Below are positions 6,607 to 13,923 of a DNA stretch of 32,355 nt, in pieces (the stretch's first letter is position 1; each line of letters opens with the position of its first letter). Source of the stretch: ZC4RG35 sp041747855 (GTDB lineage Bacteria > Actinomycetota > Acidimicrobiia > Spongiisociales > ZC4RG35); contig JBGTEJ010000012.1 of assembly GCA_041747855.1 (NCBI GenBank), forward strand, positions 1 through 32,355, in the 5' to 3' direction. Below the pieces are notes generated by a model that was not told the DNA's origin, made no database searches, and worked only from the letters and a program-made list of their open reading frames with translations. The translations under genes were made by a program, and so were the position numbers.

Positions 6607-7555
6607 ACGTTTCGAACCCCTGGGCTCTCATCCAGTCGTCGTCGAACACTTTGGTCAGATAGCCCCGGCCTGAGTCCGGCACTATCACCACGACGAGTCG
6701 GGAAGTGTCCTCGGCAGCCACTTTCATGGCGGCGTGTATAGCGAGACCACCCGAGCCACCGGTGAGAATCGCCTCCTCACTCGCCAGACGCCGTGTGGCG
6801 GAGAAGGCCTCCTGATCGGTGACCTCGATGAACCGGTCGATCACCGTCAGGTCCACCGTCTCGGGATAGAAATCTTCGCCAACCCCTTCCACGAAATACT
6901 GATGGAGGTCTCCGTCGGCACCCTGTGTGTAGATAGAGCCCTCGGGGTCGGCCCCCACCACCTCGATAGCGGGGTTACGGGACTTCAGGTAGATGCCTGC
7001 TCCACAGATGGTTCCGCCCGTCCCGACTCCGGCAATCAGACACCCGACCGCGCCTTCGGTCTGTTCCCAGATCTCGGGGCCGGTGGTCTCAAAATGGGCT
7101 AGAGGATTGGCCGGGTTGGCGTACTGGTCGGGGTTGTACGCCCCTTCGATCTCCTCGGCCATCCGGGCGGCGACGGCATAGTAGGAATCGGGGTCTTCAG
7201 GCCTTCGGTCTGTCGGAGTGACGATCACCTCCACCCCATATGCCTTGAGAAGGTCCTGCTTCTCTTTCGAAACCTTGTCAGGGACGGTGCAGATCACCCG
7301 ATAGCCGCGGACCGCCCCGACCAGGGCAAGTCCTACCCCGGTATTGCCAGAGGTGGGTTCCACGATCGTCCCCCCGGGGCCCAGGAGCCCCTCCCTCTCG
7401 GCTCGGTCGATCATGGCCACTGCAATGCGGTCTTTTACCGAGCCCCCGGGGTTGGTTGTCTCCACCTTGGCCACCAGGTTTCCTTCAGGGTGGAGACGGG
7501 AGAGTCGGACGAGTGGCGTGTTGCCGATCGTCTGCAGGATGTTGTCGTGAATCAT
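6605..7555 (-). CDS. cysteine synthase / cystathionine beta-synthase, PLP-dependent, without CBS domains
   Basis: This is a 316-residue fold-type II PLP enzyme. The lysine that binds the cofactor is in NPGGSVKDRIAVAMI, the substrate loop is EPTSGNTGVGLAL, and the phosphate-binding loop is GVGTGGTICGAG. The C-terminal part (EGVGEDFYPETVD, GGSGGLAIHAA, VIVPDSGRGYLTKVFDDDWM) looks more like bacterial cystathionine beta-synthase than CysK. The tandem CBS regulatory domains of longer relatives are missing. It therefore makes either cysteine from O-acetylserine and sulfide or cystathionine from serine and homocysteine; sequence alone does not decide. ATG 7555 is divergent from the heme A synthase. 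Its 3' end meets a shared terminator hairpin. Confidence 0.9.
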   Translation of the reverse strand: MIHDNILQTIGNTPLVRLSRLHPEGNLVAKVETTNPGGSVKDRIAVAMIDRAEREGLLGPGGTIVEPTSGNTGVGLALVGAVRGYRVICTVPDKVSKEKQDLLKAYGVEVIVTPTDRRPEDPDSYYAVAARMAEEIEGAYNPDQYANPANPLAHFETTGPEIWEQTEGAVGCLIAGVGTGGTICGAGIYLKSRNPAIEVVGADPEGSIYTQGADGDLHQYFVEGVGEDFYPETVDLTVIDRFIEVTDQEAFSATRRLASEEAILTGGSGGLAIHAAMKVAAEDTSRLVVVIVPDSGRGYLTKVFDDDWMRAQGFET

Positions 7556-7595
7556 TCGGTCTGAAGGCTAAATCGTTCGGTGATCCCAGCGTGCT

Positions 7596-7625
7596 TTGAC
7601 ATAGGGCATCTTCAAGCCCGAGTAT
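7596..7625 (+). promoter_or_regulatory. possible promoter of heme A synthase
   Basis: A perfect -35 TTGACA (7596-7601) is followed, after 18 bases, by GAGTAT (7620-7625) as a weak -10 box. This favours a start codon downstream of about 7632. Confidence 0.35.
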
Positions 7626-7645
7626 TGCGAGGTCAGGATCTCCCT

Positions 7646-8560
7646 TTGAACCAGAAGCAGCTTCAAGAACACAAGGACCCAGCCACCCGTCTCGTTGGCT
7701 TCGCCTGGTTCGTAGTCGTGTTCAACGTCTTGGTGATCGTCGTGGGCGCCGTGGTCAGGGCCACCGGAAGCGGTGCTGGCTGTGGACCATCGTGGCCGAC
7801 CTGTCTCGGAGAGGTGATCCCGGACTTGGAAGGAGATACCCTCATCGAGTTCGCCCACAGGGCCCTCAGTGGGGTGGCCCTGATCCTCGTCGGAATCCTC
7901 ACCCTCACGGTATGGCGTGACACTGACAAGGGTCATCCAGCGCGCACCGGTGCTGTCCTGTCCTCGGTGGCAATCGTGGTGGAGGCTCTGATCGGTGCGA
8001 CGATCGTCCTCGCCGAATGGGTGGCTGACGATGCCTCTGTCGCCAGAGTCATTGCAGTACCCCTGCATCTGGTCAACACCCTGTTCCTCTTGGCCGCTTT
8101 GGCCCTGACCATCTTCTGGTTATCGGGTGGGGGTCGGCTCTCCTGGTCTTCACCACAGCGGAGATGGGTCATCTGGGGTGCGGCTGCTCTGATCGCCCTC
8201 GCCGCAACCGGCGCGGTCACCGCCCTCGCCGACACTCTCTTTCCGTTGACGGGTGACTTCGCAGATGAGGCCCACTTCCTGACCGGGCTCCGAATCGTGC
8301 ATCCCATCCTTGCCCTGATCGTGATCGTGGCCGCATGGATTCTGGTGGCGAGATCCGGTCTTCCCCCAAACCGGGGAGCGCAGGCTATCCCCTTCCTGGT
8401 GGGTGGGATGGCTACCACTGGAGTTCTCAACATCGCCCTCGGACTCCCCATGGCCGTGCGGTTGACCCACCTGGTTCTCGCCGATGCTCTGTGGATCACA
8501 TTCGTGTTGCTTGCTGCCAGACATCTGGCGGCAAACTCTGCGCAGTCGCTCAGTCGTTGA
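7646..8560 (+). CDS. ctaA: heme A synthase (COX15/CtaA family)
   Basis: This eight-helix membrane protein hydroxylates heme O to heme A for cytochrome c oxidase. Visible marks are the first helix ending VVGAVVRATGSGAGCGPSWP, with the paired cysteines of the first extracytoplasmic loop (GCGPSWPTC), and histidines in EFAHRALSG, PLHLVNT, RIVHP and THLVLADALW, which match the heme-binding positions of the two pseudo-repeats. A longer frame opens at GTG 7580, but its first 22 residues look non-coding. TTG 7646 (304 residues, starting MNQKQLQEHKDPATRL) has AGGA about 7 bases upstream and follows the TTGACA promoter. It overlaps the convergent soxR by 11 bases. No cox genes lie beside it. Confidence 0.9.
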   Translation: MNQKQLQEHKDPATRLVGFAWFVVVFNVLVIVVGAVVRATGSGAGCGPSWPTCLGEVIPDLEGDTLIEFAHRALSGVALILVGILTLTVWRDTDKGHPARTGAVLSSVAIVVEALIGATIVLAEWVADDASVARVIAVPLHLVNTLFLLAALALTIFWLSGGGRLSWSSPQRRWVIWGAAALIALAATGAVTALADTLFPLTGDFADEAHFLTGLRIVHPILALIVIVAAWILVARSGLPPNRGAQAIPFLVGGMATTGVLNIALGLPMAVRLTHLVLADALWITFVLLAARHLAANSAQSLSR

Positions 8561-9005
8561 AAGCCCGTCTCTCGTCGCCCAGTAGATAGCGGGGACCGGA
8601 CCCGAGGTCGGCGGCGATATCGCCGGGATTGAACAAGGCGCAGCTCTTCAGCGACAAGCAGCCGCATCCGATGCAGTCGGTCAGTTCGTTGCGAAGGGCG
8701 ACCAGCTCGGTGATCTGGGAGTCGAGTCGGGCTCGCCAGGACTTGGACAATCTCTCCCAGTCGGCTTTCGTCGGTGTCCCGTCACGTGGAAGGGTGTCGA
8801 GGGCTTCAGCGAGTTCGGCCAGGGTCAGTCCGACCTCCTGTCCGGCCCTTATCAGTGCGACCCTGCGCAAGACCGCTCTCGGGTAGCGTCGCTGGTTCCC
8901 ATCGGTGCGCTCCGAGGTGATCAGCCCTTTCGTCTCGTAGAAACGGAGAGCGGATGTGGCGACGCCGGATCTCTCCGCAACTTCTCCAATGGTCAACGAC
9001 TCCAC
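8550..9005 (-). CDS. soxR: redox-sensitive MerR-family activator SoxR
   Basis: The 151-residue protein starts with a MerR helix-turn-helix (LTIGEVAERSGVATSALRFY, then ETKGLI). A dimerisation helix follows, and then CIGCGCLSLKSC, the four-cysteine [2Fe-2S] cluster motif that defines SoxR. In the oxidised state SoxR twists promoters with long spacers and turns them on; in actinobacteria it usually answers redox-cycling compounds rather than superoxide. There is no soxS, as expected outside enterics. GTG 9005 lies 6 bases after a TAGTCT box, suggesting a leaderless mRNA. Its target in this window is not evident; no long-spacer SoxR box was recognised. Confidence 0.93.
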   Translation of the reverse strand: MESLTIGEVAERSGVATSALRFYETKGLITSERTDGNQRRYPRAVLRRVALIRAGQEVGLTLAELAEALDTLPRDGTPTKADWERLSKSWRARLDSQITELVALRNELTDCIGCGCLSLKSCALFNPGDIAADLGSGPRYLLGDERRAFND

Positions 9006-9011
9006 GGCCCG

Positions 9012-9017
9012 AGACTA
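9012..9017 (-). promoter_or_regulatory. -10 box of soxR, leaderless arrangement
   Basis: TAGTCT on the minus strand is followed by 6 bases (CGGGCC) and GTG 9005. Confidence 0.45.
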
Positions 9018-9036
9018 ACCCAACTTCAAGCCTGGT

Positions 9037-10998
9037 TCAGCTATCGAGCATCTCCGCCAGCAGGTTTGGATTGGATGTGGGCAGATCGCAGACAAAGTCC
9101 CGGCAGACGAAGGCCATGGTGGCAGTGCCGGTGTCGCGACCAACAAGCAAAGGAACAGCCGGTGACTGTGTCGGCGCACTGGCCAGTGCGATGTGAGGTC
9201 TGAAGCGTTGGTAGTAGACATCGGTCAGTCCCTGCCGATCCGGGCCCACCACCGCCAACTCCTTCGACCGAGCGGACGAATAGGCGACCGATAGATGGTG
9301 GGCGCTCATGGTTGGGTATCTGGTGGCCAGACCGGCTCCTGCGGAGATGGCCGACTCCATCATTCCGTGGAGGTGTTTGTCCCCGGTGAACATGCTGGCG
9401 TAGAAGAGCGCCTCGCTGGCCAGGGCGTTCCCTGACGGGAGAGGGTTGTCGGTGATGTCGAATGGCCGTTTGAACAGATCCTGGCCATCCTTGGCGGTGG
9501 TGAAGTATCCACCGTCAGGCCGTTCGAAACGATGCATCTGATCGACAAGGTCGACGGCGGCCCGGTACCAGTCGATCTCGCCGGTAGCCGAGTAGAGGGC
9601 GTACATGCCCAGTGCCACTGAAGAGTGGTCGTCCAAGAAGGCAGGTGTCGAAGCCCTTCCATCACGCCACGATCTCATCAACCGACCATCGATCATCAGG
9701 TTGTCGAGCACGAACCTGGCTGTCTGACGAGCCTGATTCATCAGAATTGGGTCTTTGAGGACCGCACCGGCTTCCGCAAGGGTGCGGATCGCCAGTCCGT
9801 TCCAGGAAGCGATCACTTTGTCATCGAGACCGGGTCTGATCCTGCGCTCACGCACCTCGAGCAACCTGGCCTTGGACCCCACAAGACCCGGCGGGGTTGA
9901 GTCTCCAACCACGCTGAGGATGTTCGAGCCCTCGAAGTTGCCTCCCTCGGTCAGTCCGAAGTAGTCGATGGCCTGGGGAGCTTCCGCTCCGAGGGCTGCC
10001 CGGACCTCATCGAGTGTCCAGACATAGAACTTGCCCTCATGACCTTCTGAGTCGGCATCCTCCGAGGAGTAGAAGCCGCCATTGGGGTGTCGAAGGTAGT
10101 TGTTCAAATATCCGATCGTGTCGCGTGCCACCTCCAGGAAGTCGGCGCGGCCGAACTCGACACCCGCCCAGAGATAGATGCGGGCAAGTTGGGCGTTGTC
10201 GTAGAGCATCTTTTCGAAATGGGGTACCAGCCAGCCGGCATCGACCGAGTAACGGGAGAAACCTCCTCCGAGGTGGTCCCGGATCCCCCCTCTCGCCATC
10301 TTGTCGAGGGTGACACCGAGCATCAGCTTGGCCTCAGGAGCCCAACTCTCGGCGTGAACCCGGAGAAGGAATTCGAGCAGAGGCTGCTGCGGGAATTTCG
10401 GTGCACCGCCGAACCCACCGTTATCCGAATCGAACAGCGACTCGATCTTCTGGTAGGCCGCAACGAGTTCGGACGTTCCCGGCACTCCTGACGGGGGCAC
10501 GGTGGCGGCGACCGCGTCGACGAGACGACGTGCTTGATCTGACACCTCGGCTCGTTTCTCATTCCAAGCCGTCGATATGCCATCGAGAAGTTGGCGGAAC
10601 GAAGGCATCCCGTGATGGGGAGTCTTGGGAAAGTAGGTGCCGGCATAGAAGGGCCGTCCGTCGTGGTCGACAAAGACCGTCATCGGCCAGCCGCCATGCC
10701 CGGTCATCGCCTGGGTGGCCTCCATATAGACCGAATCGACATCAGGCCGTTCCTCGCGGTCGACCTTCACATTGACGAAGAGTCGATTCATCTCGGTGGC
10801 AGTGATCGGGTCTTCGAAGGACTCATGGGCCATGACATGGCACCAGTGGCAGGCTGCGTATCCGATCGAGATCAGGACCGGAACATCACGTCGCCGAGCC
10901 TCGGCGAATGCCTCTTCCGACCATTCCCACCACTCGACCGGGTTTTCCTTGTGTTGGAGGAGGTAGGGGGATGTGGAGTTGGCGAGACGATTGGCCAT
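9037..10998 (-). CDS. DUF255/YyaL-type thioredoxin-fold protein with an (alpha/alpha)6 domain
   Basis: This 653-residue protein is the bacterial relative of SPATA20. The N-terminal ~165 residues form a thioredoxin-like domain starting ANRLANSTSPYLLQHKENPV and carrying the active-site-like GYAACHWCHVMAHESFED (CHWC). The remainder resembles glycoside-hydrolase-like alpha-barrels: GGIRDHLGGGFSRYSVD, WLVPHFEKMLYDNAQLARIY, SSEDADSEGHEGKFYVW, ASWNGLAIRTLAEAG. The biochemical role of the family is unsettled. No signal peptide is present, so it is cytoplasmic. A TACGTT box lies 6 bases before the ATG. It is divergent from sixA, and a 14-base palindrome lies between the two starts. Confidence 0.92.
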   Translation of the reverse strand: MANRLANSTSPYLLQHKENPVEWWEWSEEAFAEARRRDVPVLISIGYAACHWCHVMAHESFEDPITATEMNRLFVNVKVDREERPDVDSVYMEATQAMTGHGGWPMTVFVDHDGRPFYAGTYFPKTPHHGMPSFRQLLDGISTAWNEKRAEVSDQARRLVDAVAATVPPSGVPGTSELVAAYQKIESLFDSDNGGFGGAPKFPQQPLLEFLLRVHAESWAPEAKLMLGVTLDKMARGGIRDHLGGGFSRYSVDAGWLVPHFEKMLYDNAQLARIYLWAGVEFGRADFLEVARDTIGYLNNYLRHPNGGFYSSEDADSEGHEGKFYVWTLDEVRAALGAEAPQAIDYFGLTEGGNFEGSNILSVVGDSTPPGLVGSKARLLEVRERRIRPGLDDKVIASWNGLAIRTLAEAGAVLKDPILMNQARQTARFVLDNLMIDGRLMRSWRDGRASTPAFLDDHSSVALGMYALYSATGEIDWYRAAVDLVDQMHRFERPDGGYFTTAKDGQDLFKRPFDITDNPLPSGNALASEALFYASMFTGDKHLHGMMESAISAGAGLATRYPTMSAHHLSVAYSSARSKELAVVGPDRQGLTDVYYQRFRPHIALASAPTQSPAVPLLVGRDTGTATMAFVCRDFVCDLPTSNPNLLAEMLDS

Positions 10999-11004
10999 CA
11001 GGAG

Positions 11005-11010
11005 AACGTA
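11005..11010 (-). promoter_or_regulatory. -10 box of the DUF255 gene, leaderless arrangement
   Basis: TACGTT on the minus strand, then 6 bases (CTCCTG), then ATG 10998. Confidence 0.45.
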
Positions 11011-11041
11011 CCTGGGCCCGACCGGTAAGTGTCGGGAGACA

Positions 11042-11055
11042 TCTGAGATCTCAGA
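11042..11055. promoter_or_regulatory. palindrome TCTGAGATCTCAGA between divergent promoters
   Basis: This perfect 14-base palindrome lies between the start sites of the DUF255 gene and sixA. Its 12-base core occurs once more, at 24612-24623, upstream of the MMPL transporter gene. A shared regulator site is possible but unproven. Confidence 0.35.
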
Positions 11056-11061
11056 ACAACG

Positions 11062-11067
11062 TAGGCT
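11062..11067 (+). promoter_or_regulatory. -10 box upstream of sixA
   Basis: TAGGCT, then 6 bases (CCTTTC), then ATG 11074. The geometry matches the other leaderless starts in the window, but this ATG is out of frame with sixA. Confidence 0.4.
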
Positions 11068-11090
11068 CCTTTCATGACTGAAGGCAACTC

Positions 11091-11567
11091 ATCAAGACAC
11101 TTCTGATCCTGAGGCACGCCAAGTCGGATTGGAATGCCGAGTACCGCTCAGACCACGATCGCCCGCTCAACCGTAAGGGTGTCGATTCGGCGGAACAGGT
11201 CGGGAGACTGGTCGCCGACCTGGGATTGGTCCCCGAATTGGTCATTTCGTCGACTGCGGTCAGAGCGCGAACAACGGTTGAACTGGCTATCGATGCCGGT
11301 GACTGGCAGACCACGATGCGGTTAGATCCCGATTTGTACCACTCGGGTGTGGATGGGGTCCTCGCGGTCGTGGCACGGGTTGAGGATGTGACTCGCCTGA
11401 TGGTCGTTGGTCATCAACCGACCTGGGGATCCCTGGTGATGCATCTCACTGGGGTGGCAGCTGAGATCAAGACCGCGACATTGGCTGTGGTAAGTCTGCC
11501 GATATCAGATTGGACCCAGGTCATCGGTGGTTCGGGAGATCTGGTGGCGGTTCATCATCCGCGTTGA
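11091..11567 (+). CDS. sixA: phosphohistidine phosphatase SixA-like protein with an abnormal start
   Basis: This is a single-domain histidine phosphatase of about 158 residues. The frame reads IKTLLILRHAKSDWNAEYR, in which RHAK holds the catalytic histidine, then RPLNRKGVDSA, VISSTAVRARTTVE and VVGHQPTWGSL with the second histidine. SixA removes phosphate from histidine phosphotransfer proteins. The frame has no ATG, GTG or TTG before the catalytic histidine: a TGA at 11079-11081 is followed by AGG CAA CTC ATC. Either ATC 11091 is used (GAAGG lies 6 bases upstream), or the true start is ATG 11074 and one base is missing, which would give MTEGN-S-IKTLLIL. The domain is otherwise complete, so I list it as a gene. 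Confidence 0.75.
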   Translation: MKTLLILRHAKSDWNAEYRSDHDRPLNRKGVDSAEQVGRLVADLGLVPELVISSTAVRARTTVELAIDAGDWQTTMRLDPDLYHSGVDGVLAVVARVEDVTRLMVVGHQPTWGSLVMHLTGVAAEIKTATLAVVSLPISDWTQVIGGSGDLVAVHHPR

Positions 11568-11632
11568 GCGGGCTGCGGCTGGACGCTACCTGTTCGGTTT
11601 GGGCCGATTCCGGGGCGTGTAGTGTCCGACTC

Positions 11633-11870
11633 ATGTCACTCAGGGTCACTTGGCAAGTGGAACCGATGGACATCGAGGGGGAAGACGAGAACCGGGTCAC
11701 AGGAAGGCTCTGAACGGGTTCATGACCGTGATGGCTGGCCGGAAATAATGGACCAGGACCAAGTGTTCCTATCAATGAGAGGCGCGTTCAACCGGGATCG
11801 TGCCGACCGGATCCAACTCACCATCGGAGACCCTGTTGTCAGGGTCCTTGGTAGGGGAGGAACCGAATAG
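11633..11870 (+). pseudogene. unrecognised small gene, apparently frame-broken
   Basis: ATG 11633 lies 7 bases after a TAGTGT box, the same leaderless layout seen at other genes. It begins MSLRVTWQVEPMDIEGEDEN and stops after 26 codons at 11713. The neighbouring frame then stays open with protein-like sequence (ERVHDRDGWPEIMDQDQVF ... RIQLTIGDPVVRVLGRGGTE) to a stop at 11868-11870. One base shift would give a protein of about 78 residues. I do not recognise the family. It may instead be two unrelated chance frames. A 7-bp hairpin (GACCCTG/CAGGGTC, 11829-11846) lies in its last codons. Confidence 0.3.
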
Positions 11871-11873
11871 GAA

Positions 11874-11879
11874 TATAAT
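11874..11879 (+). promoter_or_regulatory. upstream sigma-gene promoter -10 box
   Basis: A perfect TATAAT stands in an AT-rich patch 124 bases before the sigma factor gene. The best -35 candidate, TTGGTA (11848-11853), is 20 bases away, so the promoter is tentative. Confidence 0.4.
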
Positions 11880-11910
11880 TCGTCATACAAAGACGGGGTT
11901 TTTTGGGGGG

Positions 11911-11938
11911 TTCACAAAACCGCGAAAACCCGTATATT
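11911..11938 (+). promoter_or_regulatory. proximal sigma-gene promoter
   Basis: TTCACA (11911-11916), a 16-base spacer and TATATT (11933-11938) make a good vegetative promoter. Transcription would begin near 11945, at a GACCCC/GGGGTC hairpin (11940-11954), giving a leader of about 58 bases. Confidence 0.55.
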
Positions 11939-12002
11939 TGACCCCTTCGGGGTCGCTGCCCCGTCGTGCCACCCGATCTGCCCTGCGGAGGACTTTCAAC
12001 TT

Positions 12003-12992
12003 ATGGCTGCAACCGAAACGCGAGACAACAAAGCCGACAAGCCGAGACGTGTCAGGCTGCACTCCAAGCTGACCGACGAACGCGGTCGGCTGACCACTGA
12101 TCTCGTCTCGCAGTACCTCACCGCGATCGGTGAGTACGACCTGCTCACCGCAGAGCAGGAAGTCGAGCTAGCCCAAAAAATCGAAGCCGGCGAGGAAGCC
12201 GCCGAGAGACTCGAGAACAAGAACTTCTCCGGCAAGCGCGAGGAGATGGAACTCCGACGGATCGCACGGCGGGGAGCCCAGGCGAAGGACGACTTCCTCA
12301 CGGCCAACCTACGGCTGGTCGTCGCCAATGCACGTCGCTATGCCAACACTTCTGGTATCGACTTCCTCGACTTGATTCAGGAAGGCAACCTAGGTTTGAT
12401 CCGTGCCGTCGAGAAGTTCGACTGGCGCAAGGGGTTCAAGTTCTCGACCTACGCCACGTGGTGGATCCGCCAGGCGATCACCAGGGCCATCGCCGACAAG
12501 TCCCGAACCGTCCGGATTCCCGTCCATCTTCATGACACGCTGGCCGCGGTCAGGGCCGCTCAGGCTTCGTTGAAGGCGGAACTTGGTCGTGACCCACGAC
12601 CGGAAGAGATCGCTGAAGAGGCCGGGGTCACGGTCGACAAGGTCGAGCTTGCCCTCAGCGTGGCAGACACTGTCTCGCTGGAGCAACCGATCGGTGAAGA
12701 TGGTGCCCAACTCGGTGACTTCATCGAGGATGAGGATGCGGCCGACCCGGTGCAGATTTCGGAAGAGATGGATGTCGCCAATTCTCTTCGCGACTCGATC
12801 GAGCGTCTCCCCGATCGTGAGGGTCGGATCCTTGCGCTTCGTTACGGTTTCTACGACGGTGTCCCGAGAACCCTCGAGGAGATTGGTGACGAGTTCAACC
12901 TGACCCGGGAGCGGATCCGCCAGCTCGAGAAGCTCGCGCTGTGTCGGCTCCGTCACCCCTCCTTCGGGATCCGCGAAGCCGACCTGGTCTGA
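12003..12992 (+). CDS. RNA polymerase sigma-70 family factor (group 1/2, HrdB/SigB-like)
   Basis: The 329-residue protein has region 1.2 (TTDLVSQYLTAIGEYDLLTA), region 2 (LRLVVANARRYANTSGIDFL, DLIQEGNLGLIRAVEKFDWR and KGFKFSTYATWWIRQAITRA, the -10-recognition and melting parts), region 3 (SRTVRIPVHLHDTLAAVR onward) and region 4 (RTLEEIGDEFNLTRERIRQL, the -35-binding helix-turn-helix). Region 1.1 is absent; only a ~20-residue basic tail precedes region 1.2. That makes it a principal-like factor of the actinobacterial HrdB/SigB type; whether it is the essential one cannot be told. ATG 12003 has GGAGG 11 bases upstream. It has its own two candidate promoters and a hairpin downstream. Confidence 0.93.
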   Translation: MAATETRDNKADKPRRVRLHSKLTDERGRLTTDLVSQYLTAIGEYDLLTAEQEVELAQKIEAGEEAAERLENKNFSGKREEMELRRIARRGAQAKDDFLTANLRLVVANARRYANTSGIDFLDLIQEGNLGLIRAVEKFDWRKGFKFSTYATWWIRQAITRAIADKSRTVRIPVHLHDTLAAVRAAQASLKAELGRDPRPEEIAEEAGVTVDKVELALSVADTVSLEQPIGEDGAQLGDFIEDEDAADPVQISEEMDVANSLRDSIERLPDREGRILALRYGFYDGVPRTLEEIGDEFNLTRERIRQLEKLALCRLRHPSFGIREADLV

Positions 12993-13025
12993 TCGCCGCA
13001 CGGCAACAGACCCGTCGTGGGGTTG

Positions 13026-13044
13026 GTTCGTGCAAGGCACGAAC
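13026..13044 (+). terminator. hairpin after the sigma factor gene
   Basis: GTTCGTGC, loop AAG and GCACGAAC form a perfect 8-bp stem 33 bases after the stop codon. There is no T-run, so it is a likely but weak terminator. Confidence 0.45.
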
Positions 13045-13069
13045 ATGACTCCAATCGTGGCGAACCGGC

Positions 13070-13075
13070 TAGTTT
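13070..13075 (+). promoter_or_regulatory. -10 box of the CBS-pair gene, leaderless arrangement
   Basis: TAGTTT, then 6 bases (GACGGT), then ATG 13082. Confidence 0.45.
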
Positions 13076-13081
13076 GACGGT

Positions 13082-13459
13082 ATGCGACTAGGAGAACTCG
13101 TTGGCCGGGCCCCCTACTGGTGTGGGCCGGACACAACCTTGACCGACGCCGCCAAGGCTATGGCCGATGCTGATCTGGGTTCTCTGGCGGTCGTCGAAGG
13201 CATGACACTTCTTGGGTTGCTGACAGAGCGTGATCTGCGTTCGGCCATCGCATCCAACATCGATCTCGACACCACGATGGTCTCAACTGTCATGGGCGCC
13301 GATCCGGACACATTCGACCCCGACCTGGACGTGTGGGACGCAGCTGCTTGGATCGCCGAGTCGGGTTACCGGCATCTTCCCGTCGTCAATGACGAGGGGG
13401 TGCTGCTCGGCGTGGTCTCTCTCCGGGATCTTCTTCGGGCACTGGTGGACACGGTCTAG
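13082..13459 (+). CDS. CBS-domain-pair protein
   Basis: The protein consists of two CBS motifs and nothing else (125 residues). Motif 1 covers TLTDAAKAMADADLGSLAVV to LLGLLTERDLRSAI. Motif 2 covers DLDVWDAAAWIAESGYRHLP to LLGVVSLRDLLRAL. Both have the 'GxVTxRDL'-like ends that contact adenosine nucleotides. Stand-alone CBS pairs bind AMP, ATP or similar ligands and often act as energy sensors, but the partner is not identifiable here. A leaderless promoter precedes it, so it is probably transcribed separately from the sigma gene. It ends 5 bases from the convergent DUF1761 gene. Confidence 0.88.
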   Translation: MRLGELVGRAPYWCGPDTTLTDAAKAMADADLGSLAVVEGMTLLGLLTERDLRSAIASNIDLDTTMVSTVMGADPDTFDPDLDVWDAAAWIAESGYRHLPVVNDEGVLLGVVSLRDLLRALVDTV

Positions 13460-13463
13460 GCCG

Positions 13464-13877
13464 TCACCGCCACACTGAGACGATCACGGCCACGATCATC
13501 ATCGCAATAACGGCGTTCACCCCGTTGATCAGCCAGTAGTTGCTCCCCTTGCCCTCATAGACCTGACTGACCAGCGCATAGGCGACCCCGAATCCCACAC
13601 CGAGTACCGCTCCCAGCGCGACGCCATCGGCCACCGTACTCGCCCCGATGCCGGCTGCAATGAGGGCGACTGCCACGGTGGTCACCAGGTAGGAGGCGAA
13701 GGAGACAACGAGCGCTACGGCGAAGGAGCCGCCCTGGTCGGGATCGACCCTGGCAGCCTTCTGCCAGGTCTTGCTCATCGCCGGTACCGAGTACCACACC
13801 GCGCTGAATGCGAACCAGGCGATGGTCGCCACCAGTACCGCGAGCCAGTTGAGGTCGGAGAAGTAGTCGGTGATCAT
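13464..13877 (-). CDS. DUF1761 family four-helix membrane protein
   Basis: The 137-residue protein begins MITDYFSDLNWLAVLVATIA and has four predicted membrane helices. Between the first and second is the family-typical WYSVPAMSKTWQKAA segment (aromatic 'FSAVWYS' followed by a lysine/tryptophan loop). DUF1761 proteins are small integral membrane proteins without a known function. AAAGGA lies upstream of ATG 13877 as ribosome site. It lies downstream of the ATPase gene on the same strand, separated from it by a duplicated hairpin that probably insulates the two. Confidence 0.8.
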   Translation of the reverse strand: MITDYFSDLNWLAVLVATIAWFAFSAVWYSVPAMSKTWQKAARVDPDQGGSFAVALVVSFASYLVTTVAVALIAAGIGASTVADGVALGAVLGVGFGVAYALVSQVYEGKGSNYWLINGVNAVIAMMIVAVIVSVWR

Positions 13878-13923
13878 GGTTGCGGTCCTTTGATGTGGTG
13901 GAGAAAGCTAGTCATGTCCGGGG

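Noticed and set aside
6430..6620. tRNA, tmRNA or a known riboswitch in the structured gap
   Set aside because: No cloverleaf, no CCA end and no T-loop in the right context could be found, and no conserved riboswitch core was recognised. The GTTTCGAACCCC string belongs to the synthase coding end.
8550..9005. SoxRS-type superoxide regulon in the neighbourhood
   Set aside because: No soxS and no recognisable SoxR box with the long-spacer promoter geometry was found beside any gene here.
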